Notes under the pieces: generated by a model
The model's input: the letters and a program-made list of their open reading frames with translations, nothing else
Databases searched by the model: none
Told to the model about the DNA's origin: nothing
Assembly (NCBI GenBank): GCA_021851325.1
Contig: JAJZDZ010000016.1
Span: 1-64,000 of the forward strand
Length of the DNA: 64,000 bases
Reading direction: 5' to 3'
Source of the DNA: Pseudomonadota bacterium
GTDB lineage: Bacteria; Pseudomonadota; Alphaproteobacteria; Micropepsales; Micropepsaceae
Shown: in pieces, positions 53,496 to 64,000 of the stretch
Layout: each line of letters starts with the position of its first letter
Numbering within the stretch: the first letter of the stretch is position 1
Translations under genes and position numbers: made by a program

Positions 53496-54356
53496 TCAAG
53501 CGGACTCGGACCTCATCACCGCTTCGAGCACACCCACCTCGTCGATTTCGACCCGCACCACGTCACCCTCCTTGAGGAAGGTGGGCGGCTCCATTGCCAC
53601 TCCAACTCCGCCCGGAGTGCCGGTGAAAATCACATCGCCAGGCTCGAGTGTCATCACCTGGCTGATTTCGGCGATCTGGTCGAAGATGTTGAAGATGAGA
53701 TGACGGGTGTTGGAATCCTGGCGCTTTTCGTTGTTCACGAAACAGCGGATGCCGAGGTTGTGGGGATCTTTGATCGCGTCGGCGGTGACGATGTAGGGGC
53801 CAAACGGAGCGTGGCTGTCAAAGCTCTTGCCGAGGATGAATTGCGGCGTCTTGAACTGCCAGTCGCGGGCGCTGACATCGTTGCCGGCGCAATAGCCGAA
53901 GATCACCGAGGCCGCATCCTCCTTGCGCACGTGGCGACAGCGCTTGCCGATGACAAAGACCAGTTCTGCTTCGTAATCGACCTGGTGCGAGGCGCGCGGC
54001 AGCTCGATGGGATCGAAGGGGCCGTTGACGGCATTGGCGAGTTTGGAAAACCAAACCTGTTCTTTGGGCGGCTCGCGTCCGGTTTCTGCAATATGGTCTG
54101 CGTAATTGAGGCCGATGGCGAGGATCTTCGAGGGACGCGGCACTGGCGCAAGAAGATGCACGTCTGCGGCCCGCAGATGTGGCCGCGTGCTGCTGGCAAG
54201 TTCTTGCAGCCGGCTGCGCAGGCGGGGAAATTCCTCGATCAGTCCGATCATGGTTGCCGGCAGTTCGGGGGCGGCGCGCGACAGGTCAATCAGTCCTTCT
54301 TCAACGGCAATGGCGCAGTGCACCTTGCCGTCACGTTCAAAGCTCGCAAGTTTCAT
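53496..54356 (-). CDS. Fumarylacetoacetate hydrolase family protein
   Basis: KILAIGLNYADHIAETG; VDYEAELVFVIGKRCR; DVIFTGTPGGVGVAMEPPTFLKEGDVVRVEIDEVG. Confidence 0.94.
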   Translation of the reverse strand: MKLASFERDGKVHCAIAVEEGLIDLSRAAPELPATMIGLIEEFPRLRSRLQELASSTRPHLRAADVHLLAPVPRPSKILAIGLNYADHIAETGREPPKEQVWFSKLANAVNGPFDPIELPRASHQVDYEAELVFVIGKRCRHVRKEDAASVIFGYCAGNDVSARDWQFKTPQFILGKSFDSHAPFGPYIVTADAIKDPHNLGIRCFVNNEKRQDSNTRHLIFNIFDQIAEISQVMTLEPGDVIFTGTPGGVGVAMEPPTFLKEGDVVRVEIDEVGVLEAVMRSESA

Positions 54357-55732
54357 AGGGTCCTCACATTCTGCTTTTGTGGCCAATCGAACAGGCGTAT
54401 GGCGCTGATACACGCACCAAAAACAGCAGCTCCGGCTGCAACTTCAAGCGCTACGATCTGCCCGGACGTACCCAGCTGGCCAAAGAACAATGCCACCAGG
54501 GCGGCCCCCGTGGTCTGTCCGAGCAGGCGGGCGGTTCCCAGCATGCCGGCCGCACCGCCGGCGCGCGCGCGTGGCGCATTGCCGATCATGGCGCGGTTGT
54601 TGGGTGACTGGAAAAGGCCGAAGCCGGCGCCGCACAGCGCCATGCGCCAGATGACGTCGGCAATGGCCGGATGGGCCGGCATGTCGGCAAGTGCGGCAAG
54701 ACCACTGGCAAATACGATGAGGCCGATGGCGCTCAGCAGGCCTGCGGGATAGCGGTCCGAAAGCCTGCCCGCAATGGGGGCGGCAAAGCCGGTTGCAACC
54801 GACCAGGGGGTGATCAGCAGCCCGGTCGCCACTGCCGAAAAGCCAAGTCGCGTTTGCAGCAGGAAGGGCAGCGACACCAAGGCGAGCATCTGGGCGGTGA
54901 AGGAGAGGATGGAGGTGCCGACCGATAAGGCGATGATCGGCTGACCGAGCAGATCCACGGGCAGGAGGGGCGAGGCCAGGGTCAGCTGGCGGCGAACCAG
55001 AACCATGGCGAGAATTGCGGTGAGAGCCAGTTCGCCGACAAAGATCCAGGGGTCTTCACCGTGGCCGAGCGCGTCGATGCTGGTGACGAAGAGCGCAAAC
55101 ATGGCGGCGCTCATGATCGCCGAGCGACTGTCAAAACGTTGCTGGGCCCGTGGTGAATCCGGCAAGGTGCGTCCGGCGACGGCAAGCGCAACGAGCCCCA
55201 GGGGAATATTGACGGCAAAAAGATAGGGCCAGCTGGCGACCGAAAGAATGGCTGCTGCCACCGTCGGGCCGAGAGCGGCAGCAACCGCCACCAGGAGCGC
55301 ATTAAGTCCGATGCCGCGGCCGAGCTCGGCATGGGGCCAGGTAAAGCGCAGGAGTGCGGTGTTGACGCTCATGATGCCGGCAGCACCGAAGCCTTGCAGG
55401 ATGCGGGCGACCGCCAGCATCCAGAAGCTCTGTGACAGGGCACAGAGCAGCGAGGCGAGGGTGAAGAGGGCAAGGCCAGTGATGAAGACGCGCCGATAGG
55501 TGATGATCTCGCCCAGTGCTGCCAAGGGCAGCAATGAGATCGCAATGGCGAGCTGATAGCCGTTGACGATCCAGATCGAGTTGGTGGCGTTGGTGTGCAG
55601 GTCACGGGCGATGGTCGGAAGCGCGACATTGGCGATGGCGCCATCCATCACCGCCATGATGATGACGAGGCCAAGTGTGGCGATCGCCCAGTCGCGGCGT
55701 GGGCGAGGCAGACCGTCGGGAAATTCGGGCAT
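54353..55732 (-). CDS. MFS transporter, DHA2/EmrB-like drug efflux family
   Basis: ATLGLVIIMAVMDGAIANVALPTIARDLHTNATNSIWIVNGYQLAIA; 14-TM pattern. Confidence 0.9.
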   Translation of the reverse strand: MPEFPDGLPRPRRDWAIATLGLVIIMAVMDGAIANVALPTIARDLHTNATNSIWIVNGYQLAIAISLLPLAALGEIITYRRVFITGLALFTLASLLCALSQSFWMLAVARILQGFGAAGIMSVNTALLRFTWPHAELGRGIGLNALLVAVAAALGPTVAAAILSVASWPYLFAVNIPLGLVALAVAGRTLPDSPRAQQRFDSRSAIMSAAMFALFVTSIDALGHGEDPWIFVGELALTAILAMVLVRRQLTLASPLLPVDLLGQPIIALSVGTSILSFTAQMLALVSLPFLLQTRLGFSAVATGLLITPWSVATGFAAPIAGRLSDRYPAGLLSAIGLIVFASGLAALADMPAHPAIADVIWRMALCGAGFGLFQSPNNRAMIGNAPRARAGGAAGMLGTARLLGQTTGAALVALFFGQLGTSGQIVALEVAAGAAVFGACISAIRLFDWPQKQNVRTL

Positions 55733-55896
55733 GGGAACGTGTTCGGGCGCGGAAATAGCGGGCTGTCGATTCTTGGGCCTATCTGTAGCGCCTGGCGGAC
55801 GCAATGACACCTGTTCACATTGGTTCCTGCGGCGCCGGAACCCAAACTCGTGCACCCGTTTCTGGAACCGGCGCGCCCTCTGCCGGTTAAAACCTG

Positions 55897-58800
55897 GTGC
55901 AGGTGGCCGACAAAGGTGTGGTCGCGTGCCATGTGTCTGCCGTCTACCACGAGGAGGGGATGCCCGCACCGACGATATTTCACCTGGGCGCTCTGGCGGG
56001 CGCGACGCCGATTACGGCCTCAAGGATCAAGGAGATAGGTGCGCTTGGATTTTCGGCGCTCATGGTCAGTCTGCCGGAACTTGGGTATAGGCCCCCTTCG
56101 CCTGCGCTTGCTGAACGTGTCGGCAAGCTCGCCGCGCTCTGCCAGGGTGCAGAGCTTGCGCTCCTGGTCGAGCTTGATCCTTTCAGTCTTGATCCGTCGC
56201 ATCCCCTCGTCGGCGCACAGCCTGAGCTCTTTGCGCTGCGGCCGTCTTTGGCCGGGCGCGTCGTCGATCCGCGCCAGGCGGTGCGGCTGGAGGGGCGGGC
56301 GCAATTGCGCACCGCGCCGCAGCTCGAGCCGGTGATCCAGTTCTGGAGTGCGGTGGTTGAGGTATTACGCCAGGCTGGCTGCGCCGGTTTTTGTCTTTCC
56401 CAGAGCGGAGCCCTGGGGCCAGCTTTGTGCGCCAGCCTGATCGCAGACGCAGGCCCTCTGCTCTGGATTGCCGATGCCACCGCGCAGGATTGGGTGCGCA
56501 TGCTGCAGCTCAAGGGGTGTGGCTTTGATTACGTGCTGGGCTCGCTACCGTGGTGGGATTATCGCCAAAGCTGGTTCGTTGAAGAGCACGCCCTTCTGAG
56601 CCGGATTGCGCCGGTCATGAGCCAGGTTGGGAGCTGGCGCAAAATGGCGCCGGCGCGCACGCGGGCGCGCTGCGCGCGCCTTGCGGTTGCAGCCTGTGTT
56701 GGGACGGGGCTTGTGCTGCCCGCGGGTTTTGCCAGCGCGGATGAGGCCGAGGGGGACCAGACGCAGCTGAACGCGTGCGTACGCGCGGCCAATCATCATG
56801 CCCGCCGAAAGCGCGCGGCCGCGGGCGCGCTCAGTCAGCATAGCGGTCCCAGCGCCGCGGTGACGATCCTCCTGAGCACGGGGGCTGCGGATGATCTGGT
56901 CGTTCTCATCAATCCGGATCCTCTGCTGGCCACGGAGATTGACGGGGATCTGCTCGGAGCGCTCTGCGAATATCAGGAGCTTGTGCCGCTGGCGCCGTTT
57001 GCGGGCGACGGGAGCAGGTTGCTGCGCCCTGGCGAAGCCAGGCTCTGCCAGGTTCGGCGGCTGCCGGCCGTGCACATTCGCCAGAGCCTTGATGTGCGCC
57101 AGGCGCTCAAGCTGCCGCGTGTGACCATTGCGGCTGTCACCCCCCATATCGCCGCGGGCCTGGCGCTCAAGCGTATTGTGGGTGAACGGGTGGCGGTGGA
57201 AGCCGACATTTTTACCGACGGGCATCCTGTCCTCAGCGCCGACCTGATCTACCGCGCCGAGGACGCGCGCAGCTGGCAGCGGGTCGCGATGCAGTCGCTC
57301 GGCAATGATCGCTGGCGGGCGCAGTTTCCGCTGCGCCGGCTGGGGCGCCATCGTTTCGCCATCGAAGCCTGGATCGATGGCTATGGCAGCTTTGTCCGTG
57401 ACCTCGAAAAGAAACGTGATGCCGGGGTCCTCCTCGAACTGGACGTGGAGGAGGGGCGCCGTCTTATCGCCGCGGCGCAAGAGGCCGTTGCGGGTACTGA
57501 GGCTGATGGCGGAGCTGCGGCTGAGACATTGAGCGCGTGCTGCCGCGCGCTTGCTGCGGGGCCGGTGGCCGCGCAGCTGGAAGTGCTCCTTGCGCCCCGT
57601 ACCATTGAGGCCATGCGCTGTTGCCAGGAGCGGCAGCATCTGGCCCGCAGCGCTCCGGTTTTGGTCGATGCCGAGCGTCGGCAGGCCCGTTTTGCCAGCT
57701 GGTACGAACTTTTCCCCAGATCGGTGACTACGGACAAACGCAGGCACGGCACCTTGCGTGCGGTGATCGGCGAACTGCCGCGCATCCAGGCGATGGGGTT
57801 TGATGTGCTGTACCTGCCGCCGATCCATCCCATCGGTCACACCAACCGCAAGGGCGCGAACAATGCCGTGAACGCCCAGCCCGGTGAGCCGGGTTCGCCT
57901 TACGCCATTGGCTCGGCAGAAGGCGGCCATGACGCCATCCACCCCGAGCTTGGCAGCTTTACGGATTTTCAGGCGCTGCTTGGCGCCTGTCACGATCATG
58001 GCCTCGAGCTTGCGCTCGATTTTGCCATCCAGTGTTCACCGGACCATCCCTGGCTGAAGGCGCATCCTGGCTGGTTTGATTACCGTCCTGACGGCAGCAT
58101 CAAATATGCCGAGAACCCGCCGAAGACATACGAGGACATCGTCAATCTCGATTTTTATCAGCCGGATGCCTGCCCCGACTTGTGGCTGACACTGAGGGAT
58201 GTGGTGGAGTTCTGGATTGCCCAGGGGGTCAAGATCTTCCGTGTCGACAATCCCCATACCAAGCCATTTGCCTTCTGGCGCTGGCTGCTCGCGGATATCC
58301 GCGGTCGCCATCCCGAGGTCATCTTTCTGGCCGAGGCCTTCACCCGGCCCAAGCTCATGTATGAGCTTGCGCGGCTCGGATTTTCCCAGAGCTACACCTA
58401 CTTCACCTGGCGTACCCAAAAGCAGGAACTGACCGAATATCTGAACGAACTGACCACGCCCCCGGTGAGCGACTGGTTGCGGCCACATTTTTTTGTCAAC
58501 ACGCCGGACATCAATCCCTATTTCCTGCAGGTGTCCGGGCGCAGTGGCTTTCTGCTCCGCGCCGTCCTTGCGGCAACCTTGTCGGGGCTCTGGGGGATGT
58601 ATTCGGGATTTGAGCTCTGCGAGGCAGCGGCGCTGCCTGGACGCGAGGAATATCTCGACGCGGAGAAATACGAGATCCGCCCACGGGACTATACAATGCC
58701 TGGAAACATCGTCGCGGAAATCGCCCAGCTGAACCGTCTGCGCAAGGCCGAGCCGGCCTTGCAAAGCCATATGGGGCTTACATTCTACAAGGCCTTCAAC

Positions 58801-59064
58801 GATCAGGTTCTCTACTACGGCAAGCATGCACCAGGAGAGCAGGCGCGGATTCTGATTGCCGTCAGTCTTGATCCCCGGCAGGCGCAGGACGCCTGGTTCG
58901 AGGTGCCGCTTTGGGAATGGGGACTGGGCGATGATGGCGCCGTGGAAGCGCGGGAGCTCATCAGTGGAGAGCTCACGCTCTGGCACGGCAAGATGCAGCG
59001 TCTGTGGCTTGGCACCGAACGGCCCTATGCGATCTGGCGCGTAACTCCGGCCAGAAAGGCCTGA
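55897..59064 (+). CDS. glgE: Alpha-1,4-glucan:maltose-1-phosphate maltosyltransferase with long N-terminal domain
   Basis: ELFPRSVTTD...GTLRAVIGELPRIQAMGFDVLYLPPIHPIGHTNRKGANN; LALDFAIQCSPDHPWLKAHPGWFDYRPDGSIKYAENPPKTYEDIVNLDF. Confidence 0.95.
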   Translation: MQVADKGVVACHVSAVYHEEGMPAPTIFHLGALAGATPITASRIKEIGALGFSALMVSLPELGYRPPSPALAERVGKLAALCQGAELALLVELDPFSLDPSHPLVGAQPELFALRPSLAGRVVDPRQAVRLEGRAQLRTAPQLEPVIQFWSAVVEVLRQAGCAGFCLSQSGALGPALCASLIADAGPLLWIADATAQDWVRMLQLKGCGFDYVLGSLPWWDYRQSWFVEEHALLSRIAPVMSQVGSWRKMAPARTRARCARLAVAACVGTGLVLPAGFASADEAEGDQTQLNACVRAANHHARRKRAAAGALSQHSGPSAAVTILLSTGAADDLVVLINPDPLLATEIDGDLLGALCEYQELVPLAPFAGDGSRLLRPGEARLCQVRRLPAVHIRQSLDVRQALKLPRVTIAAVTPHIAAGLALKRIVGERVAVEADIFTDGHPVLSADLIYRAEDARSWQRVAMQSLGNDRWRAQFPLRRLGRHRFAIEAWIDGYGSFVRDLEKKRDAGVLLELDVEEGRRLIAAAQEAVAGTEADGGAAAETLSACCRALAAGPVAAQLEVLLAPRTIEAMRCCQERQHLARSAPVLVDAERRQARFASWYELFPRSVTTDKRRHGTLRAVIGELPRIQAMGFDVLYLPPIHPIGHTNRKGANNAVNAQPGEPGSPYAIGSAEGGHDAIHPELGSFTDFQALLGACHDHGLELALDFAIQCSPDHPWLKAHPGWFDYRPDGSIKYAENPPKTYEDIVNLDFYQPDACPDLWLTLRDVVEFWIAQGVKIFRVDNPHTKPFAFWRWLLADIRGRHPEVIFLAEAFTRPKLMYELARLGFSQSYTYFTWRTQKQELTEYLNELTTPPVSDWLRPHFFVNTPDINPYFLQVSGRSGFLLRAVLAATLSGLWGMYSGFELCEAAALPGREEYLDAEKYEIRPRDYTMPGNIVAEIAQLNRLRKAEPALQSHMGLTFYKAFNDQVLYYGKHAPGEQARILIAVSLDPRQAQDAWFEVPLWEWGLGDDGAVEARELISGELTLWHGKMQRLWLGTERPYAIWRVTPARKA

Positions 59065-62000
59065 TGATGACCCGCAGGAAAGTCAAGTTGCCGTCTTCGG
59101 ATCCCACCTGGTACAAGGATGCCGTCATCTACCAGCTGCATGTGAAGTCGTTCTTTGACGCCAACAATGACGGGATCGGCGATTTTGCCGGCCTGATCGA
59201 GAAGCTGGACTATCTGGCGGAGATCGGTGTTACCGCCGTCTGGCTGCTGCCCTTTTATCCGTCCCCCCGACGCGATGACGGCTATGACATCAGTGCCTAT
59301 CGTGCGGTTCATCCCGAATATGGAAGCCTGCGTGACGTGCGGCGCTTTATCGAGGAGGCCCATGCCAGAGGGCTGCGGGTCATCAGTGAGCTCGTGGTCA
59401 ATCATACCTCTGATCAACACCCCTGGTTTCAGCGCGCCCGCCGCGCCAAGCCGGGCTCGGCTGCCCGCAACTTCTATGTATGGTCCGATGACGACAGGAA
59501 ATATGCGGGTACACGGATCATTTTCATCGACAGCGAGAAATCCAACTGGACCTGGGATGAGGAGGCCAAGGCCTATTACTGGCATCGCTTTTTCAGTCAT
59601 CAGCCGGATCTCAACTTTGATAACCCGCGGGTGTTCGATGAGGTCATGGCTGTGATGCGCTTCTGGTTTGACATGGGCGTCGATGGCCTCAGGCTTGATG
59701 CGGTTCCCTATCTGGTCGAGCGCGAAGGCACCAACAATGAGAACCTGCCCGAAACCCATGCCATTCTCAAACGTATGCGCAAGGAGGTGGATGAACACTA
59801 TCCGGACCGCATGCTGCTTGCCGAGGCCAACCAGTGGCCGGAAGACATCCAGGAATATTTCGGCAATGGCGATGAGTGCCACATGGTCTTCCATTTCCCG
59901 CTGATGCCACGCATGTATATGGCCATCGCCCAGGAAGACCGCTTTCCGGTAACCGACATCATCCGTCAGACTCCCGACATTCCCGCCAATTGCCAGTGGG
60001 CGGTGTTTTTACGCAATCATGACGAGCTGACGCTCGAAATGGTGACGGACAATGAGCGCGACTATCTCTGGAACGTCTATGCTGCGGACCGGCGAGCCCG
60101 GCTCAATCTCGGCATTCGCCGTCGTCTGGCGCCGCTTTTGGAGCGCGACCGCCGTCGCATCGAGCTGATGAATTCGCTGCTGTTGTCGATGCCCGGAACC
60201 CCGATCATCTACTATGGCGACGAGATCGGGATGGGAGACAACATCCATCTGGGCGACCGCGATGGCGTGCGCACGCCGATGCAGTGGTCGCCGGATCGCA
60301 ATGGTGGCTTTAGCCGTGCCGATCCCGCCACACTCGTGCTGCCCCCGATCATGGACCCGCTCTATGGTTATGAGGCGGTCAATGTGGAGGCGCAGTGGCG
60401 CGATCCCCACTCGCTGCTCAACTGGCTGCGGCGGATGCTGGTCGTGCGCCGCGCCCATCTCAGCTTCGGGCGGGGAAGCCTGCGCTTTCTCACCCCCCAG
60501 AACCGCAAGATCCTCGCCTATCTGCGCGAGCATGGCACGGAGACGCTGCTCTGTGTGGCCAATGTCTCGCGGACGGCGCAGGCGGTTGAACTTGATCTGA
60601 ACGAATTCGAGGGGCGCACGCCGGTCGAATTGCTCGGCGGCACATCCTTTCCGCGGATCGGCCAGCTCTCCTACATGCTGACCTTGCCGCCATTTGGCTT
60701 TTACTGGTTTCAGCTTTCCGTGGACGCCGAAGCCCCGCCCTGGAGCATCGCCCAGGCAGGACCGGGCATGGAACTGCTCACCTTTGTCGTGCGCGAGGCG
60801 CTCGCGCTCGAAGGGGCCATGCGGCTCAGCCTCGAGCAAAGCATTCTGCCCACCTACATCGCCCATCGCCGCTGGTATCAAGCCAAGCACACCGCGATCG
60901 AGCAGGTACGCATTGTCGCCTCTGCACCCTTGCCTGGCGGCGACGCGGACTGTCTTCTTGCCGATGTCGAGGTGTCTTCCGGTCCGCAGTCCGAATGTTA
61001 CGCCTTGCCCATGGCGATTGCCTTCGAGGATGAGCCGACAAGCCCGTTCGCCGCGCCGCTGGCCTTCGCGCGGGCGCGGCGGGGCCGCCGGGTGGGCCTG
61101 CTCACCGATGGCTTTGCCACCAGCCGTTTTGCCCGTGGGGTGCTCGCCGGCCTTACGCTGCGGGCCAAGATTGCGTTTGGCGATGGCCATATCCTGTTTC
61201 GGGCGGTTGGCGGGCTGCCCCCCGACCTCGCGACGGAGGGCGACATCGAGTGGCCGCGTCTTGAGCAGACCAATTCGACACTGATCGTGGGACGCAGAGT
61301 GGTGATCAAACTGTTGCGGCGTAAGGTTGTGGGCGAACATCCCGAAGCGGAAATGGGACGGCTGCTGACCGAGCGCGGCTTTGATGGCGTGGCGCCGATG
61401 CTGGGCGAGGTGGTGCGCGTGGATGGGGCGGGCCGGGTCTCAGCGCTTGCAATCGTGCAGGGTTTTGTCGCCAACCAGGGGGACGGCGCGACCTGGACGA
61501 TTGAACAGCTGACGCGGATTATCGATGAGCTCTCGGTGCATCCCCATCAGGAGGGGCCGCATTTCGAGGCCTATGAGGAATTTGCCACGGTCCTTGGTCG
61601 GCGCTTGGGTCAGCTCCACCAGGTGCTGGCACAACCTGGCCGTGATCCTGCGTTTGCTCCGCAGCGCGCCGAGCTGGCGACGGTGCGGGCCTGGCAGGAA
61701 GGGGTCGTGGCGCAGCTTGAGAAGGCGTTCACAGCGCTATCCGAGCGTGCGGAGTTCGCGCCGAGGCTGGCGGCAATCTTGGAGCTGCGTGCGGCAGCGC
61801 AGGAAGAGGTCTGGACGGTTCTTGAGCGCGCCATGGGGCTTGTCCTCACCCGCATTCATGGGGATCTGCATCTGGGCCAGGTTCTGGTTGCGGCTGGCGA
61901 TGTGGTGCTGATCGATTTTGAAGGTGAACCCACCAAGACGCTGGAGGAGCGCCGGGCCAAGACCAGCCCTCTGCGCGATGTTGCCGGGGTGCTCAGATCA

Positions 62001-62315
62001 TTTGATTACGCCGCGGCGATGGCGGCGCGCGACAGCAGGATTGCGACCGGTGGGCCCGGGGAAGCCCGCGCTGCGGCCTTGCTCGAGGAATTCCGCAAGG
62101 CGGCGCAGGCGCGCTTTCTGCGCGGCTATGAAGAAGGTCGCGCAGCAGCGCTCAGCGCCTGCGAGGAGCGGGTGCTTCTTGTCTTTGCCTTGGAAAAGGC
62201 GGCATACGAAATCAGCTACGAGGCCGCCAACCGGCCAGATTGGATTGACATTCCGCTCGCAGGGCTGGAGAGCCTCCTTGCGCGGCTGCTCGCGGAGGGC
62301 GGCGATGGCCAGTAA
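59064..62315 (+). CDS. treS: Trehalose synthase - maltokinase fusion (TreS-Mak)
   Basis: [38 protein letters not shown] (TreS); C-terminal maltokinase [26 protein letters not shown]. Confidence 0.95.
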   Translation: MMTRRKVKLPSSDPTWYKDAVIYQLHVKSFFDANNDGIGDFAGLIEKLDYLAEIGVTAVWLLPFYPSPRRDDGYDISAYRAVHPEYGSLRDVRRFIEEAHARGLRVISELVVNHTSDQHPWFQRARRAKPGSAARNFYVWSDDDRKYAGTRIIFIDSEKSNWTWDEEAKAYYWHRFFSHQPDLNFDNPRVFDEVMAVMRFWFDMGVDGLRLDAVPYLVEREGTNNENLPETHAILKRMRKEVDEHYPDRMLLAEANQWPEDIQEYFGNGDECHMVFHFPLMPRMYMAIAQEDRFPVTDIIRQTPDIPANCQWAVFLRNHDELTLEMVTDNERDYLWNVYAADRRARLNLGIRRRLAPLLERDRRRIELMNSLLLSMPGTPIIYYGDEIGMGDNIHLGDRDGVRTPMQWSPDRNGGFSRADPATLVLPPIMDPLYGYEAVNVEAQWRDPHSLLNWLRRMLVVRRAHLSFGRGSLRFLTPQNRKILAYLREHGTETLLCVANVSRTAQAVELDLNEFEGRTPVELLGGTSFPRIGQLSYMLTLPPFGFYWFQLSVDAEAPPWSIAQAGPGMELLTFVVREALALEGAMRLSLEQSILPTYIAHRRWYQAKHTAIEQVRIVASAPLPGGDADCLLADVEVSSGPQSECYALPMAIAFEDEPTSPFAAPLAFARARRGRRVGLLTDGFATSRFARGVLAGLTLRAKIAFGDGHILFRAVGGLPPDLATEGDIEWPRLEQTNSTLIVGRRVVIKLLRRKVVGEHPEAEMGRLLTERGFDGVAPMLGEVVRVDGAGRVSALAIVQGFVANQGDGATWTIEQLTRIIDELSVHPHQEGPHFEAYEEFATVLGRRLGQLHQVLAQPGRDPAFAPQRAELATVRAWQEGVVAQLEKAFTALSERAEFAPRLAAILELRAAAQEEVWTVLERAMGLVLTRIHGDLHLGQVLVAAGDVVLIDFEGEPTKTLEERRAKTSPLRDVAGVLRSFDYAAAMAARDSRIATGGPGEARAAALLEEFRKAAQARFLRGYEEGRAAALSACEERVLLVFALEKAAYEISYEAANRPDWIDIPLAGLESLLARLLAEGGDGQ

Positions 62316-64000
62316 GTCGGTGGGCAGTGATCCGCGTGGCGCGGCTCTGCTCGAAGGACGCCTTGACGATCCCTTTGGCTTTTTGGGACCGCATGAGCAG
62401 AACGGCGATCCCGTGGTGCGCAGCTTCCAGCCTGGCGCGCTGAAGGTCGAGGTCCTGTCCCGTCAGGATCACCGCCTTCTTGGTCAGCTGGCGCCGCAGG
62501 GCGCAGGCGGCCTTTTCGTCGGAAAGGTGGCGGCCCCAGGGCCCTATCTGCTGCGCATTCACTGGCCGGAGGCGATACAGGAAACCGAAGATCCCTACAG
62601 CTTCGGGCTGCTGCTCGGCGAGCTCGACCTGCATCTCTTCACCGAGGGCAGTCACTGGCAGCTGGCAGAGCGGCTGGGAGCGGCGCGGCAGACTGTCGAT
62701 GGTGTTGAAGGTGTTCGCTTCGCCGTGTGGGCCCCCAATGCGAAGCGCGTTTCGGTGGTGGGAGATTTCAACGCCTGGGATGGACGGCGTCATCCCATGC
62801 GTCGGCGCCACCAGGCAGGCGTGTGGGAACTGTTCGTGCCGCGCGTGACCGCGGGCGCGCGTTACAAATACGAACTGATTGGTGCCGATGGCTCGCTCTT
62901 GCCGCAGCGGGCAGATCCGCTGGCGCGGGCGACGGAGCGGCCGCCGGCGACCGCCTCGGTGGTTCCCGCGCGCTTTGCACTGCGCTGGAGCGACCAGGAC
63001 TGGATGGCTGAACGGGCCCGGCGGCAGGCGGCGGAGGCGCCCATCTCCATCTATGAAGTGCATGCGCCGTCCTGGTTGCGGCCCGAGCACGATCCCGCCG
63101 GCATCCTCGACTGGAAGGCGCTCGCCGAGCGGCTGGTACCTTATGTGCGCGAACTGGGCTTTACCCATGTCGAACTGCTGCCGATCATGGAGCATCCCTT
63201 TGGCGGTTCGTGGGGCTATCAGCCGCTTTCGCTTTTTGCGCCCAGTGCCCGCTTTGGTGAGCCCGCGGAGTTTGCGCATTTCGTCGATGCCGCGCACCGC
63301 GCCGGGCTTGGGGTCATTCTTGATTGGGTGCCGGGGCATTTCCCCACCGACCCCCATGGTCTGGCCCGCTTCGACGGTACGGCGCTTTACGAGCATGCCG
63401 ATCCCAGGGAAGGTTTTCACCGTGACTGGAACACGCTCATCTACAATTTCGGTCGTCGCGAGGTTCAGGGTTTTCTGATTGCCAGTGCGCTTTACTGGCT
63501 GAAGACCTTTCATGTCGATGGTCTGCGGGTGGATGCCGTTGCCTCGATGCTGTATCGCGATTATTCGCGCAATGAAGGGGAGTGGATCGCCAACCGCTTC
63601 GGCGGACGCGAAAATCTGGAAGCGATCGCGTTCTTGCGACGGCTCAACCACACCATTGCCGAAGAGGTGCCGGGGGCGATAACCATCGCCGAGGAGTCTA
63701 CGGCCTGGCCGGGCGTATCCGCACGGCTAGAAGATGGCGGGCTTGGCTTCAGCTTCAAGTGGAACATGGGCTGGATGCACGATTCGCTCCTCTACATGGG
63801 CAAGGATCCGATCCACCGGCGCTGGCATCACAATGACATGACGTTTTCCCTGCTCTATGCCTATAGCGAGCGCTTTGTGCTGCCGCTCTCGCATGATGAA
63901 GTCGTTCACGGCAAAGGTTCGCTCTTTGGGCGCATGCCTGGCGATGTCTGGCAGAAACGGGCCAATCTGCGCGCCTATTTCGCCTTTATGTGGACCCACC
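62305..64000 (+). CDS. glgB: 1,4-alpha-glucan branching enzyme (truncated by window end)
   Basis: ATG at 62305 overlaps the treS stop; [54 protein letters not shown]. Confidence 0.95.
   Translation, partial: MASKSVGSDPRGAALLEGRLDDPFGFLGPHEQNGDPVVRSFQPGALKVEVLSRQDHRLLGQLAPQGAGGLFVGKVAAPGPYLLRIHWPEAIQETEDPYSFGLLLGELDLHLFTEGSHWQLAERLGAARQTVDGVEGVRFAVWAPNAKRVSVVGDFNAWDGRRHPMRRRHQAGVWELFVPRVTAGARYKYELIGADGSLLPQRADPLARATERPPATASVVPARFALRWSDQDWMAERARRQAAEAPISIYEVHAPSWLRPEHDPAGILDWKALAERLVPYVRELGFTHVELLPIMEHPFGGSWGYQPLSLFAPSARFGEPAEFAHFVDAAHRAGLGVILDWVPGHFPTDPHGLARFDGTALYEHADPREGFHRDWNTLIYNFGRREVQGFLIASALYWLKTFHVDGLRVDAVASMLYRDYSRNEGEWIANRFGGRENLEAIAFLRRLNHTIAEEVPGAITIAEESTAWPGVSARLEDGGLGFSFKWNMGWMHDSLLYMGKDPIHRRWHHNDMTFSLLYAYSERFVLPLSHDEVVHGKGSLFGRMPGDVWQKRANLRAYFAFMWTH

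Noticed and set aside
56545-57999. 484-aa minus-strand ORF
   Set aside because: Antisense to glgE; shadow ORF.
60009-61340. 443-aa minus-strand ORF
   Set aside because: Antisense to treS; shadow ORF.
62212-63651. 479-aa minus-strand ORF
   Set aside because: Antisense to glgB/treS end; shadow ORF.

Overview
This is a 64 kb stretch of a high-GC alphaproteobacterial chromosome, judged from gene order (rluD-rpoH, ruvCAB-ybgC-tolQRAB-pal-cpoB, serC-serA) and protein sequence. Left part (1-16.2 kb), accessory: two tandem CPBP-family protease copies, the second frameshifted; a TetR-controlled sulfatase / GH3 / GPH-MFS / TonB-receptor locus with matching palindromic operators; an FkbM methyltransferase, a cold-shock gene, sparse low-coding DNA, and two truncated IS remnants (ISL3-like and IS481-like) ending about 10 nt from a tRNA-Glu(CTC). 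Middle part (16.2-47.4 kb), mostly housekeeping: JAMM peptidase, rluD, rpoH, CPA2 antiporter, phzF, serC-serA, two ICMT-like methyltransferases, purA, NMO, thiD, glmM, folP, ftsH, tilS, cpoB, pal, tolB/A/R/Q, ybgC, ruvB/A/C, yebC, POT transporter, VOC protein and ymdB. Right part (47.4-64 kb): storage-carbohydrate region with glgP, ppsA, pfkB, FAH and MFS on minus, and glgE, treS-maltokinase fusion and glgB (truncated) on plus. The most interesting observations are: (1) a strong intrinsic terminator inside the first codons of serC, with a complementary upstream segment that could act as an anti-terminator; (2) the TetR/palindrome-wired locus whose sulfatase and GH3 enzymes lack visible signal peptides, suggesting cytosolic processing of an imported sulfated glycoside; (3) two LacI-type palindromes with no recognisable target gene; (4) a deletion scar between two IS remnants beside tRNA-Glu. 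All calls come from reading the sequence; no searches were run.
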